Shown here: piece by piece, positions 1-10,222 of the stretch
How positions within the stretch are numbered: the first letter of the stretch is position 1
Layout of the letters: the number at the start of each line of letters is the position of its first letter
Source: Marasmius tenuissimus
Taxonomy: Eukaryota > Basidiomycota > Agaricomycetes > Agaricales > Marasmiaceae
Length of the DNA: 64,000 nt
Assembly: GCA_029532415.1 (NCBI GenBank)
Contig: JAQOTA010000054.1
Span: 1,054,001-1,118,000 of the forward strand
Direction of reading: 5' to 3'
Notes under the pieces: model-generated
Databases searched by the model: none
What the model was told of the DNA's origin: nothing
What the model saw: only the letters and a program-made list of their open reading frames with translations
Made by a program: the position numbers and the translations under genes

Positions 1-2137
1 AGTGCCGACTGCAGAGAAAGGGTGAGGGAGAACGCTTCACCTTCGTCTTCATGACGACATTCTGTTAGATCCTCCAAGCGACATCCATCCTGGGGGATCA
101 CCTCGAGGTCTGGAATACCCAACGACTCTGCGTAGTCTGTTGTATGATAATCGAACCCCTTGGCGTTCTGCCAATGTTCCATAAAATCATACGCGGCGGT
201 GTCCCAATAGGTATAATTCACCCAAGCTTCACTGGTGAAGGAAGGGAGTTTGAGTGAAATACGCTCTTCTTCGGTGATGGCTGACCCTCCTTGAGGGTCG
301 TAAGAATAGTGGTAGAGGTTCTCTCCGCGAAGCCAAGTCTCAATGTCGGGAGCACCGTTGGGTAATCGAGGTGGTGGCGACATGTATAGATAACACGGTG
401 GATCAAAAACGTTGTTCCAGTCATTGTCTTCTATTCCAAATTGGTTCTCGTCAAAGGAGAGTTGTAGCGAGATCTTGTCGATGATAGCTATTGAACAGGT
501 GAAAAGTCTGCCGCCAAATGGCAATGCAAAAGGGAAGGGATACATACCGTAGAATGACCATTCTTCTCGAGGAACTCTCAAACGACTGAAGATCCACCCA
601 GCTTGCGTCAGCCATTGCGCATGTCGAGAGCGGCTCGAAACGTTCCATTCGGGGCCATCCGGTTCGAATGTGAAACTTGGGAAGGTGAGTGATCGCGTGT
701 ATCGGAAGCTAGATCAGGCACTATTAACATCTGAAGGGAGAAGAATGTATCTACGGTCCAGAGCAACACACCATATTTCTGATCCCTGCCCCGTCGTACA
801 CGGCCACGCGTAATCAAGATTGTAATACCACCGATCGGTCGGAATTTGGAGAACACGCCTTGAGCTATGCCAGTCAGTCCATGTTTGGACCGTGTGTTCT
901 TTCCACAGATATACTCCACGATGGGTAGCTCCACTTTCATGGCATGCAGTAGAGGAAGATATTTCCTCCACTGCCAACAGTTCTGGCAAATTGTGTATCA
1001 TGTGGTCGAGGAAGGTGGCATCGTTGCACACATCAAGTGGTAAGGGAGGAAGTTCGAGATGAATGACATCTGGACGTTCCACGTAGCACCGGTAGAGAAA
1101 CTCACGGTCATACCCATCGAACTGATACTCGAGGCGAGGTCCGGGTGGCCCCAAAAAGAGGATCCCTGTGTTCGGGTGGAACCACAAGAGGTGGGTCAAA
1201 TCTGGCTGAAATTTCTCTGACGTCGAAAGTATCCAAGTACGAAGCTCGGCGGAGACGCCACCAAGAAAGCCACTCTGAATGTATGACCATATCAATATCA
1301 GTATTATCGTGTCTGATAAAGGATGGACGCACCAAACAAACTTGAAAGTCAAGGTAACACTGTGCATAAAGGGAATGACGGTGGTGTGTTAAAAAATGGT
1401 GAGCCGAAACGAGCTCTAGAGGGAGTAAAATGTCATGATTTGCGTCATATACTTTGAGGTCAGGTAGCCCACCTTCATGAAATATGATAGTGGGAATATC
1501 GTGATCGTTGAAAGCTCGGAGCGGTGGTATAGTGGGAGATCTGTTTCAACTTGAACGAGAAATATGTCTCCATCAGCTTTGAATTACCTACCGTTCACGA
1601 CAAAAAAGGATCAAGTCCTCCTTGAAGAACTGAATTTGGATTGTCAATGTTACGAAACTCATTCAAATAGGTCAGTTTAGGTGCACCTTTTGTGCGTCCC
1701 GACCGATGTATCTGATAGTCAGCAATGGGGCAGACTCCTTTCTTCCATTAACGATTGATGCGACCTCAACGATTCGCTCCGCCTCAGGCTGATCCTCCCT
1801 CCTCGAATTGGCCATTATGCGCCGTCTTCTTGAAGTTACTACTGATTGGCGGCAGAGGGTTCTGAGGATTTTGATTCTTCCCAAAGGGATTCGTTCGTAC
1901 TGTCGTCGCCCGTGGATGAGTCAGTTACAAGCCATGTTACCAGTGTGTCGTCCGACGCACCTCCTGATAAAGCATCTCTTTCCATTCCTCTCCCGGTCGG
2001 AACCGAATCGGGTTGCGTTCGATGGGCGGCTCAAAGTGCAGGTCATAGCTATTATAGTTATTGATTTGGTCGCGATGAACATCGCTGAAGTTTCCTCCTG
2101 TAATGTTCATGCCGCCTGCACAGTGGAACGTCGACAT
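1..2137 (-). CDS. Uncharacterised mushroom protein, paralogue A (3' end off the window)
   Basis: Multi-exon gene starting at the ATG at 2137-2135 and running off the left edge. Exon 1 encodes an N-terminus with GNFSDVHRDQINNYN followed by FRPGEEWKEMLYQE; exon 2 begins YERIPLGRIKILRTLC and contains AERIVEVASIVNGRKES. Later exons match copies B and C, including the GPPGPR stretch and EDFxWLRGENLY-type segments, and the last visible exon ends in an acidic stretch near position 10. No known catalytic motif is visible. The VxGNQ-like start and the GPPGP block recall, from memory, a large family of Agaricomycete-only hypothetical proteins. Copies B and C supply the exon model. The terminal acidic, Ser-rich exon seen in B and C lies outside the window. 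Reading frames look open throughout what is visible. Function unknown. Confidence 0.75.
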
Positions 2138-3307
2138 GGCTAGTGGGGGCGGTGATGGTGGAGGGCGCAAGTCGAGGAAGTGCTGTTCGTGGGGATGTTT
2201 TGCTTTGCTTGTAGGTCATATGTTCGAAGGGGTGCCACACAGCCGGGGCATTTCCAAGTCTGGCGGTGATAGCCGCGTAATCTCCATCCAATCTTCTGAA
2301 TTAGGGACAGGCTGCGGTCCAGATCGATCGTTGATTTGGACTGCCCAAAGCAAAAGTGAAACGGGTCGGAGGTAAGACGCTGAGGATGTCAAATGAACAA
2401 ACGTGCGAGAAGATACCTGACATGACAGGAGAAGAACGTTGCAGGGACGGAGCAAATTGACACGAAGTTCTGGCTAACTGAGTCTGAATGAACTCAAAGA
2501 GAGGCCAGTCCCAGGAGTCGTTATAGCTAGTGATTACGACCGCTACTCAAATGTCTTTCATGGACAGGTATCTTCATGAATTCAACAATCTCCGAGGTGA
2601 TTCTCTCTTGACGTTCACAGTCACCAGTAGAAAGTGAAAATAGACTCGGACCCGGTGGACCCTGGGTCTACCAAAGAACCCCCATGCTCGCGACCGGAGA
2701 GGTCGGAACGCGTACAGCTTCAACGCGGTCTTGATACGCCGCTTTCATTGCTTGAGGGATCGCCCAAGCTTGCCAGTACCAGTAATGAGTACAGCTAGCT
2801 GCTATAACCCCCTTTATTGTTTCGGCTATCCGAGTTTACAAGAAGCTTGATATTTTGCCTCTTGACGGCCCCGTTCAGCAGATAGTGGAAGAAGAGTCCG
2901 ATCCCCAGAGTCACCAAAGGCGCCCCGTGCTGGGAACGGAACGGAATTGTAGCGCTTGCCCTGGAGCAACTTCACGGTCTTGGTATGCCGTCCTCCTTGA
3001 GGTAGCGCGTGGACCTGCGTGGACCCGAATATTGTCGTGCGTCGAGTCCTTGGCCAGCGACTGGGACCCTTTGGCATCGATCACCTTTGAAAATTTGACC
3101 CCTCGTCGTTCGTTGATTGATGTTGAGGTGGACGAGTTTGAGCGAATGCCACGACTGTCAGTGTCGTTGTGATGGTGGTTATATGAAGAGAGAACACGCG
3201 TGAGAAAAGGGACACTCAGTGCAAGAAAAATCCGAGTCGGAGTAAAATTTATCGATCTAGTAATTAGCAAGTGCTCATGAAGTTACAACCTCAAAGTTTC
3301 GAAACTT
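2138..3307. repeat. Intergenic segment duplicated in inverted orientation at 10.2-10.85 kb
   Basis: No gene is supported here. Read on minus, the sequence after the acetyltransferase stop matches the plus-strand sequence after the pseudogene stop at 10222, with shared blocks such as TCTCACGCG..., ATAACCACCA and CAAGACCGTGAAG. Within each arm a module beginning CCTCAAG and followed by ACCAAGAC occurs twice (minus strand, about 2990-2860 and 2755-2600). Translation of the modules gives only short open stretches with stops between, so they may be decayed exons of an unrecognised gene. Confidence 0.6.
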
Positions 3308-4125
3308 CTACATCCTATCCGGCAACTGATTCCATACATTATCTGGATCTGCCCTCTCCTCCTCGATGCTCTGCAATTTCTTGATCACCCTCGCCGGACA
3401 CCCAACCGCGACGGAGTACTCTGGAATATCTTTCGTCACTACACTGCCCGCGCCAATGGTACATCCTTTTCCGATTGTGACACCAGGCATAACTTGAACG
3501 TTAGAGCCGATCCAGACATCGTCTCCGATGACGATAGGCAGCCCATATTCGACGAATTTGATACGAGAGAGGACGGAGGTTGAGTGGGTTGCGGTGAGGA
3601 GCGAGACGTTGGGTGCCATTTGGACGCGGTCACCGATAATCACGAGAGATGTGTCGAGGATTGTTAGGCTAACGTAGAGTTAGCTTCGAGATCATAGCAA
3701 GGACAACGGGTAGTAGCTACGCACCCGAAATTTGCGAAACAGTTCTTCCCAAAGACGACGTTGAACCCGTAGTCAGGCTTGAACGGCGGTTCTATGAACG
3801 TTCCTTCGCCGACTTTGCCTAGCATGCCTTTCAACAGCTTCAACTGATTCTCACCGAACTTGTCGGCATCCGGTTCTGAACGAGGATCGAGGGTGTTGAA
3901 CTCATGGGCGAGGCCGCGAGCTTTATGGCGAGCTTTGAGGAGAGTAGGGTGGAGAGGATTGTACCTGTGCGAGTGGGTAAAGTGTAAACGTGGAGGCTTG
4001 GGGAAAGAGAATGCCAGGACGTACATCATTCCAGAAACCATCTTTTCGTATTCATCGCTCCACGGTACGTCCTTCAGATCGCGAGCGATCTCGAGAATTC
4101 TGGTGTCTTTTTCTGCTTTTGCCAT
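3308..4125 (-). CDS. Maltose/galactoside O-acetyltransferase-like enzyme (hexapeptide repeat)
   Basis: Exons 4125-4025, 3964-3725 and 3668-3308 give 233 aa, with frame kept across both introns. An N-terminal Mac-type segment (SGMMYNPLHPTLLKARHKA, about residues 31-50) is followed by a left-handed beta-helix acyltransferase domain. It carries the catalytic-His region LLTATHS and hexapeptide runs such as VIGDDVWIGSNVQVMPGVTI, then KGCTIGAGSVVTKDIPEYS and the closing GCPARVIKKL. Family members transfer acetyl from acetyl-CoA to sugar hydroxyls in the cytosol; the natural fungal substrate is not known from sequence. Length is typical for NodL/LacA/Maa-type proteins. A frameshifted inverted copy lies at 9.4-10.2 kb, so this is the intact member. 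Confidence 0.92.
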
Positions 4126-4318
4126 TATGTTGGTGGTAGTAGTGGTAAGAGAGAGTATCAGGCTGGGCCACCTCTGGATATTGTTCCGGGGAATATGAAT
4201 TCTGACGTTGCCTCGTTGCGTTTGAAAAGGGGTTGAGATTACGCGAGGATACGCCGAAGGCCTCCGATCCGTCGAACGGTGGAGGCATAATGGACGCCCG
4301 GAGCGTTGGACTGCGCAT

Positions 4319-4406
4319 GGGCACATGGTGTAGTTGGTTATCACATCCGCTTAGCATCACAATTGCTGCCTGCGGGGGGTGCTGGGTTCAATTCCCAGTG
4401 TGTCCA
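4319..4406 (+). tRNA. tRNA-Ala(AGC) with a 14-nt intron
   Basis: The acceptor stem GGGCACA (4319-4325) pairs with TGTGTCC (4399-4405), with discriminator A at 4406. Position 3:70 is the G-U pair that identifies alanine tRNAs. The anticodon stem TCCGC (4346-4350) pairs with GCGGG (4372-4376), the anticodon AGC is at 4353-4355, and the intron 4357-4370 follows nucleotide 37 as is canonical. The T stem-loop is CTGGG TTCAATT CCCAG. It sits 65 bp from a MITE and outside any coding gene. Confidence 0.9.
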
Positions 4407-4471
4407 ATTTCTCATAGATGAAACTGGTGCATCTTTTTGGTTGCGTAAGACCTTGGTTTTGGCGCCCATTA

Positions 4472-4854
4472 CTGCCTTTTGCATAATAGCGTGAACACGC
4501 GAAAAAAATATTTTGCCTTACGTCACCCGGTCCGACACATCCTGCCACTCTGGCAGCGCGAAAATTCGACCTCCGCCGGGATGTCCCGCAGTGGCTCTAA
4601 CTCTCCCCGATTGCAATGTGGACTGTTGATATCCACAAGTAGGATCATTTACCCTCATTTCGAGTGATCAGGGTACCCAAGACCTGAAAAGAGCCAGTTT
4701 TCATGATTGAAGTCGAAAAGCTCATTCCAAGCAGGCCACTCGAGGTATCCAGCATCAGCGGCAGGACGTGTTGCCAGGGTAGCAGGAAGGGCGGACCGGG
4801 TGACGTAAGGCGAAATATTTTTTTCGCGTGTTCACGCTATTATGCAAAACCCAG
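4472..4854. mobile_element. Non-autonomous inverted-repeat element (MITE), about 383 bp, flanked by TA
   Basis: The sequence at 4477-4534 is repeated inverted at 4792-4849 with one mismatch. Weaker inverted homology continues inward (CCTGCCACTCTGGCA against CCTGCTACCCTGGCA) and outward to CTG/CAG ends. The copy is bounded by TA at 4470-4471 and 4855-4856, consistent with a Tc1/mariner-type TA target duplication. There is no transposase ORF between the repeats. No second copy was seen in the window. Confidence 0.8.
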
Positions 4855-4856
4855 TA

Positions 4857-5879
4857 GAACTCTCACCGAAACCATTAAAGCAGTGGAAGCGACTAAGCGA
4901 CACACGAGTTACTCACGTATCTTCCGCTCCCCTCAACTCAGTTTTCTGTTAGAGGATGAGGGGTTGGTAGGATTAGAAAATACAGAGGCTATGGGCTTCT
5001 GAGCCATGAAATTTGGTGTGTCGACCCTTCCGTGTTTTATTTGTTGAAAGCATCTCTAAACAACCTCATAGTATTGGCTTAGTTTCGACTCCAACTATCT
5101 CTACGCGCATGCGATCAATGCGAATCTGGAAGCGAAAATCAATGTCCATGTCCAAAATATGCACGCTGCCCTGCTTTCGTCCCTCGGATAAAGAAGGTTT
5201 TGGAGAACTCGCCACTCGAAAGTGTCAAAGAACCACAAGGATCGGATTGGGCCAGTTTGAAAGGTACGTTTGGAGCCACCTATTCACTATTTACCCACCT
5301 TCATGGTCGCCATTCGCTCCCCTCACGTCTCACCTATGCATCACCAGCGCATCCACACCAGCCCACTGGCGCTATCACCTAGCAAAGCTGTTCTACGTGT
5401 GCATACGATGTTTCTTGACTATGTCACACGCCGGATATGATTCGAGGGTTGTTGGGCTAACGACGGAGAACATAAATTTAGGTACTATTCGTGGCGCTCA
5501 AAACATCAGGTTTGCAAGGATGTCCCTTCATCTTCACTACATAGAACACACAGAGACCGGCGAGCGAAGTTTATTTGACAATCGAAAGGTGGGTACATGT
5601 GAACGGGAAGCCTCACATTTGTAGCTGAGTATGTTAATCTGCTTTGATCATTAGTTCAAGGCATCAAACTCACAGTCTAGCACTCAGGATTTGCGAGCTT
5701 CATACTCTGGCGAAAAACATATGTGCGCCGAGCGTTCTTGAGTCCGACCTTGGATTTCTGGTCCCTGGACGCATGGTTTTATGGTTTTCGATGGTCCCCC
5801 CGCTCCGGTATAGTGAGTTCGGCGACAAAGTTAGTCTTCATTGAGAGGCACACACCATGCCTACTGTACCATTTCGAGA
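4857..5879. other. Gene-poor stretch
   Basis: I see no supportable gene. The longer open frames begin with non-ATG codons, have no recognisable family motif and no plausible intron pattern. Confidence 0.5.
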
Positions 5880-6046
5880 TGACCAGGTCAAGCTTCAACG
5901 ACGGCTTCAATGCCGACGGAACCAAACTCCAACTTTGCACCTGTATCACCGATTCCCGTAACCAACAGTGGATTTCTGTCGAGGAAGAAACGTGGCACTG
6001 GGTCGGAACGGTTAAATGTATCAACCTGACGGATGAGATGCGTTGA
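5880..6046 (+). pseudogene. Ricin-B lectin relic (one repeat)
   Basis: The frame reads FNDGFNADGTKLQLCTC, then NQQWISVEEETWHWVG and KCINLTDEMR before a stop. This matches the beta repeat of the lectins elsewhere in the window (DGINADGAKLQLWTC...NQLWIS...KCIDLTDG). There is no signal peptide exon and the remaining repeats are missing, so it is a fragment. It is the leftmost member of the lectin family seen here. Confidence 0.75.
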
Positions 6047-6462
6047 GGACTGGTTCGAGTAATCAGAATTCTGGGTTCATGGTCTGTGTAGAATAATCCA
6101 GATAGGTACGCAAGAGTAGTTATCGAGATATCACCAATGGCAATGCTACACTGGTGAAACTTACTACTAGATTGTGGTTGGCTCCGGGCCGGAAAACGAA
6201 CTGCTTTCGGGTTCCCGGTCCCGTTCGACATCCACCTTAGTTACCCTGTCGCATGCAGATATCAACGTTCTTTTCCATCCGAGTCAGCGTCTCATGTCGT
6301 GAGGTTTCTATCCCCAATCTGGATTGAGACCACACGGTTGCTATGCTAGGAGATTTGTGGCCGTTTGGCACTCACCCAATATATATTAAGGCGACGTCCC
6401 ACGAACAGCACTCCTCAACTTTCACCCATACCACCACCTCTGGACCTGACACACCCCGAGCC

Positions 6463-8793
6463 ATGACAACGTTCCATTGTGCAGGCGACTTGAACATCAC
6501 AAGAGGAAACTTCAGCGTTGTTCATGGGAACCAAATCATCAACTACAACAGCCATGATGTGTACTTTGAGCGGTCCAACGGACGCAACTCGATTCGATTC
6601 CAACCAGGAGAGGAATGGAAAGAAATGCTGTATCAGGAGGTGCATTGAGCGATACATTGGGAATTTGACTTGCAACTGATTCATGCGCACAACAGTACGA
6701 AAGAGTTCCTATAGGAAGGATTAAGCTCACCAGAACCCTCTGCTATGCACCGCTAGTGGCCCAAAGAAGAAGGTACATAACGACGAGTTCGGGGGAGGAG
6801 GATCACCTTGAAGCAGAACGGGTCATTGAGATCGCATCAACCATCAATGGGAGAGAGGAGTCCCTTCCATCACTGTCGATCAGATACGCGGGTCGGGATG
6901 CCAAAGAGGTGCGGTCAAATCAAATTGCTCAAATAAGTTCGATCAAGATCTCAATCCCACGCCACGGTCTCAGCTTTTCAAGCAGGACTGCATCCATTTT
7001 TCTCGACAGCGGTGGGTCATTTGATTCAAGCCAGCGCCGACAGAGACGCTTCTAATGCAACCCGAAACAGAACTACCATCATACCGCAGCTCCGAGCTTT
7101 CAACGACTCGGATATTCCTATCATTATCTTTAATGAAGGTAGGCCTTCAACTCAGATGAGTATACGACACAGATCGCAACATTTCGTACCCTCTAGAGCT
7201 CGTTTCTATTCGGCACTTTCTAGAACATAACCTCTATTCTGTGCAGGCCCTTACTTACCTTGGTTTCCAAATTCATTCGGTGCGTTCATGTTCATCCATC
7301 GTTAGTCAGTACATTACCGATCTGTGTTGACATCATCGTGTATCCAGAATAACCTGCTTCTTCAACTTGGCACTTCTGACGAGCTGCGAGCGTGGTTGCT
7401 TTCGGCATCCGAGGAAGGGGACTTGAAACACCTCTTATGGTTCCGCCCACAAACAGGAGCTCTCTGCTTTGGGCCGCCTGGGCCTCATCCTGAGCGACAC
7501 CCTAATGATAATTTGCCCTTCTGGATCAACCGGTCGGCAGTGGAGCATAGTTCAGGCTCGGCCCTGCTCGCTCGTTCTAAGCCGTCACTGCCACTTAACG
7601 CGTGCAACAATGCCATCTTCCTCGACTGGATAATGCATAATCTCCACGAAACGGAGGCACTATATTCCATGTGTTCCTCTGCGGTACAACGCACGAGTGG
7701 ACCAGCTCATCGAGGAACATGTCGCTGGAAAGAGCACCTCCTGACAGAAGAATGCACTGCTTGGAAGGACTGTTCAAGACGTGTTCTCAAATTTCCGTTC
7801 TCCAATGGGTGGTACTATGATACCTTCCCCACTGTGCGTACAAAAAAAGCGACGGAGAAAGGAGGGATGCGGTATGTTGCTCTGGCATGCAGATGTCTTT
7901 GCACCTACGATGTTGACAGTTTGTTTGATGTATTCTAGCTTCTTACTCATGGGAGATTTTCCCAATTTGCCAGGGTTCGCTGTTGTAGAGGATGATGAAA
8001 CTGATACGCAACCCTTTAGTCGCGAGGTGAGATGGCTATCACAAGCCGGATGGTTCTTCAGCAGTATGAGAGTCCCCCGAGCAGAATGGTCATCTTACGG
8101 TTTGCATCTTTTCCCAATTGCAATGCCGTTTGGAGATAGGTTCCTGACTTGGCAGACAGCTATTATCACAGGCGTCACCTTACAACTCTCAACTGACGAA
8201 AAATACAATTGCTGGTACAAGAACCTGGGCTCACCGTGTTATCCGTGTTATCTATTTGTCCTGCCGGCCCCTCAACTATCCAATAGCGTTCCGGACATCG
8301 AGACTTGGCTTCGCGGAGAGAACCTCTACTATTATTCTTATGACCCCGAGGGAGGGTCCGTCATCACTGAAGAAGAGCGTATCGCACTCGGACTGTTTTC
8401 CTTTACCAGCGAGGTTTGCATAGAATATGCATACTGGGATGCTGGGGCGTACGATTTTATGGAACAATGGCAGAACGCCAAAGGGTTTGATTATGCTACA
8501 AGAGATTACGCAGAGTCGTTGGGTATGTCAATCCTTGAGATAGACCCTCAGGATAAACGTCGACTCGACGATGTGATGGGGTTTCAAGTTGATGGTGAAG
8601 GAAAAGGTATTGCTTTCTCCCTTACACTCGATTTATTGCCAAAGTGCTGAAACTTCTCAAAGATTTGACTCTGAGTATATATGAACTTCTGGACAGCCCG
8701 ATGGAATTAGACTCCGACTTCCCGAACATGCGTAGCGGTGATGATGCTCCTTTGTCGTCGTCAGATGTGGACATGGATGTGGATAATTGGTAG
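6463..8793 (+). CDS. Uncharacterised mushroom protein, paralogue B (intact)
   Basis: Likely exons are 6463-6639, 6696-6908, 6974-7011, 7071-7138, 7197-7279, 7348-7871, 7939 to about 8606, and 8645-8793; phases agree across all junctions. The protein starts MTTFHCAGDLNITRGNF and carries VVHGNQIINYN, a middle segment AFNDSDIPIIIFNEE plus RHFLEHNLYS, then DELRAWLLSA, GPPGPHPE, WLRGENLYYYSYDPEGGS, and an acidic Ser-rich tail ending DVDMDVDNW. No enzymatic motif, signal peptide or membrane segment is evident. Related, from memory, to a large Agaricomycete-restricted family of unknown role. This copy has no frameshift, unlike C, and serves as the reference for the family. A scrap of an acetyltransferase follows it at 9.0 kb. 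Confidence 0.8.
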
Positions 8794-9020
8794 AAGTACT
8801 GTGACCAGAGAGTTGACCTGGAGGTTACGGGCAGTTATATATTATACTACGTGTAATTTCAGACCTTGATAGGAACGAGAGTTGAAGGTTTTCCCTAGGA
8901 ATCGGCTCCCATTCCTGGTTTTCTGAAACCGAGGTTGAGTATAACCTTTCAAGCCTGGTTGACTTCACTATTTTGTGGGCAGTATTGAGAAAAGGATACT
9001 AAACGGTACTCTGCAGGCTC

Positions 9021-9133
9021 GCCGCTGGTCTTCCGGCGCTGAGAGGTATCAAGAAGCTGGAGAGCGTGGTGGAGGAGAGGGCGGTAGGTCCAGCCCAGGC
9101 GTGGAATCAGTTGCCGGGGCCCGATAGGATGTG
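9021..9133 (+). pseudogene. 3' scrap of the sugar O-acetyltransferase
   Basis: The DNA aligns with the last 35 or so codons of the intact acetyltransferase (ATCAAGAAG...GAGGAGAG GGC...TGGAATCAG...CCGGATAGGATG), with substitutions and small indels. No upstream part of the gene is present. It is a third copy, lying just before the longer pseudogene. Confidence 0.7.
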
Positions 9134-9406
9134 GACGTTACCCGGAGTTTGGGCTCATCCAAGGGTATTGCCAATCAAAATCACCCGTACGAAGGAGAAT
9201 TAATGCCTCCAAGGATTGATACACTTACCAGTAGCTGAAGTCGGAGAAACTTGAAGAGGGCATCTAAGCAGCTCGCGTGACGTCATCGGATTTTTCTGAA
9301 TTCCCGCGCTCTCTACATAATCACCAACACCGATATCAGGGATTGTACCAACTGTTCATCTGGCTTATTTGCTCCAATGCTACCAGTACGACCGTCACCA
9401 CCGCAG

Positions 9407-10222
9407 TGGCAAAATGAGAACAAGACGCCATTGCTCAGACCCACGATCCAATGAAGGTACCACCGAGTGATGAATACGAAAAGACGGTTTTCGGAACGAT
9501 GTACGTCCGTGCACTTTCCTCCTTTCCTCAAGCCTCCGCGTTCACACTTTCCCCACTCGCACAGGTACAATCCTCTCCGTCCAACTCTCCTCAAAGCTCG
9601 CGCCATAAAGTTCGTGGCTTCGCCGACGAGATCGAAACTCTCGATCCCCGTTCAGAACCCGATGCCGACAAGTTTGGTGATTACCAGTTGAAGCTGTTGA
9701 AAGGCATGCTTGGCAAGGTCGGTGAAGGAACATTCATAGAGCCACCGTTCAAGCCGGACTATGGGTTCAATGTTGTCTTTGGGAGGAAGGGTTTTGCGAA
9801 TTTCGGGTGCGTAGATACTACGCGTTATCTCTGATCTCAAAGCTGACTGTTTGTTAGCTTAACTATCCTCGACACATCCCTCGTCATGCATCATCGGCGA
9901 TCGCGTCCAAATGGCATCCAACGTATCTCTTCTCAATGCTACACACTCAACCTCAGTTCTCTCTCGTATGAAATTCGTCGAATACGGGCTGCCTATCGTT
10001 ATCGGAGACGACGTCTGGATTGGTTCCAACGTCCAAGTGATGCCTGGTGTTATAGTCGGAAAAGGATGCACTATTGGTGCGGGTAGTGCGGTGACAAAGG
10101 ATATCCCAGAGTATTCTGTCGCGGTTGGGTGTCCAGCGAGAGTAATCAAGAAGTTGCAGAGTGTAGAGGAGGAGAGGGCAGATCCAGAGAACGTGTGGAA
10201 TCAGCTACCGGATAGGATGTAG
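9407..10222 (+). pseudogene. Sugar O-acetyltransferase, inverted duplicate with frameshifts
   Basis: Collinear with the intact gene at 3308-4125 but damaged. The start ATG is changed to GTG (about 9407). A 2-nt insertion lies in the region of AAAGCTCGCGCCATAAAG (about 9597), and a 4-nt insertion follows the second intron acceptor (CTCGTCATGCATCATCGG, about 9885). Downstream, the hexapeptide domain is intact (LLNATHS, VIGDDVWIGSNV, GCPARVIKKL, stop at 10222). If intron 1 is retained, the 2-nt insertion is compensated and an ORF from 9451 reads through to the Mac-like segment, but the later 4-nt shift still breaks the protein. Confidence 0.88.

Noticed and set aside
5013..5624. A 203-codon open frame on plus
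   Set aside because: Starts with GTG, composition is not protein-like and no family is recognised.
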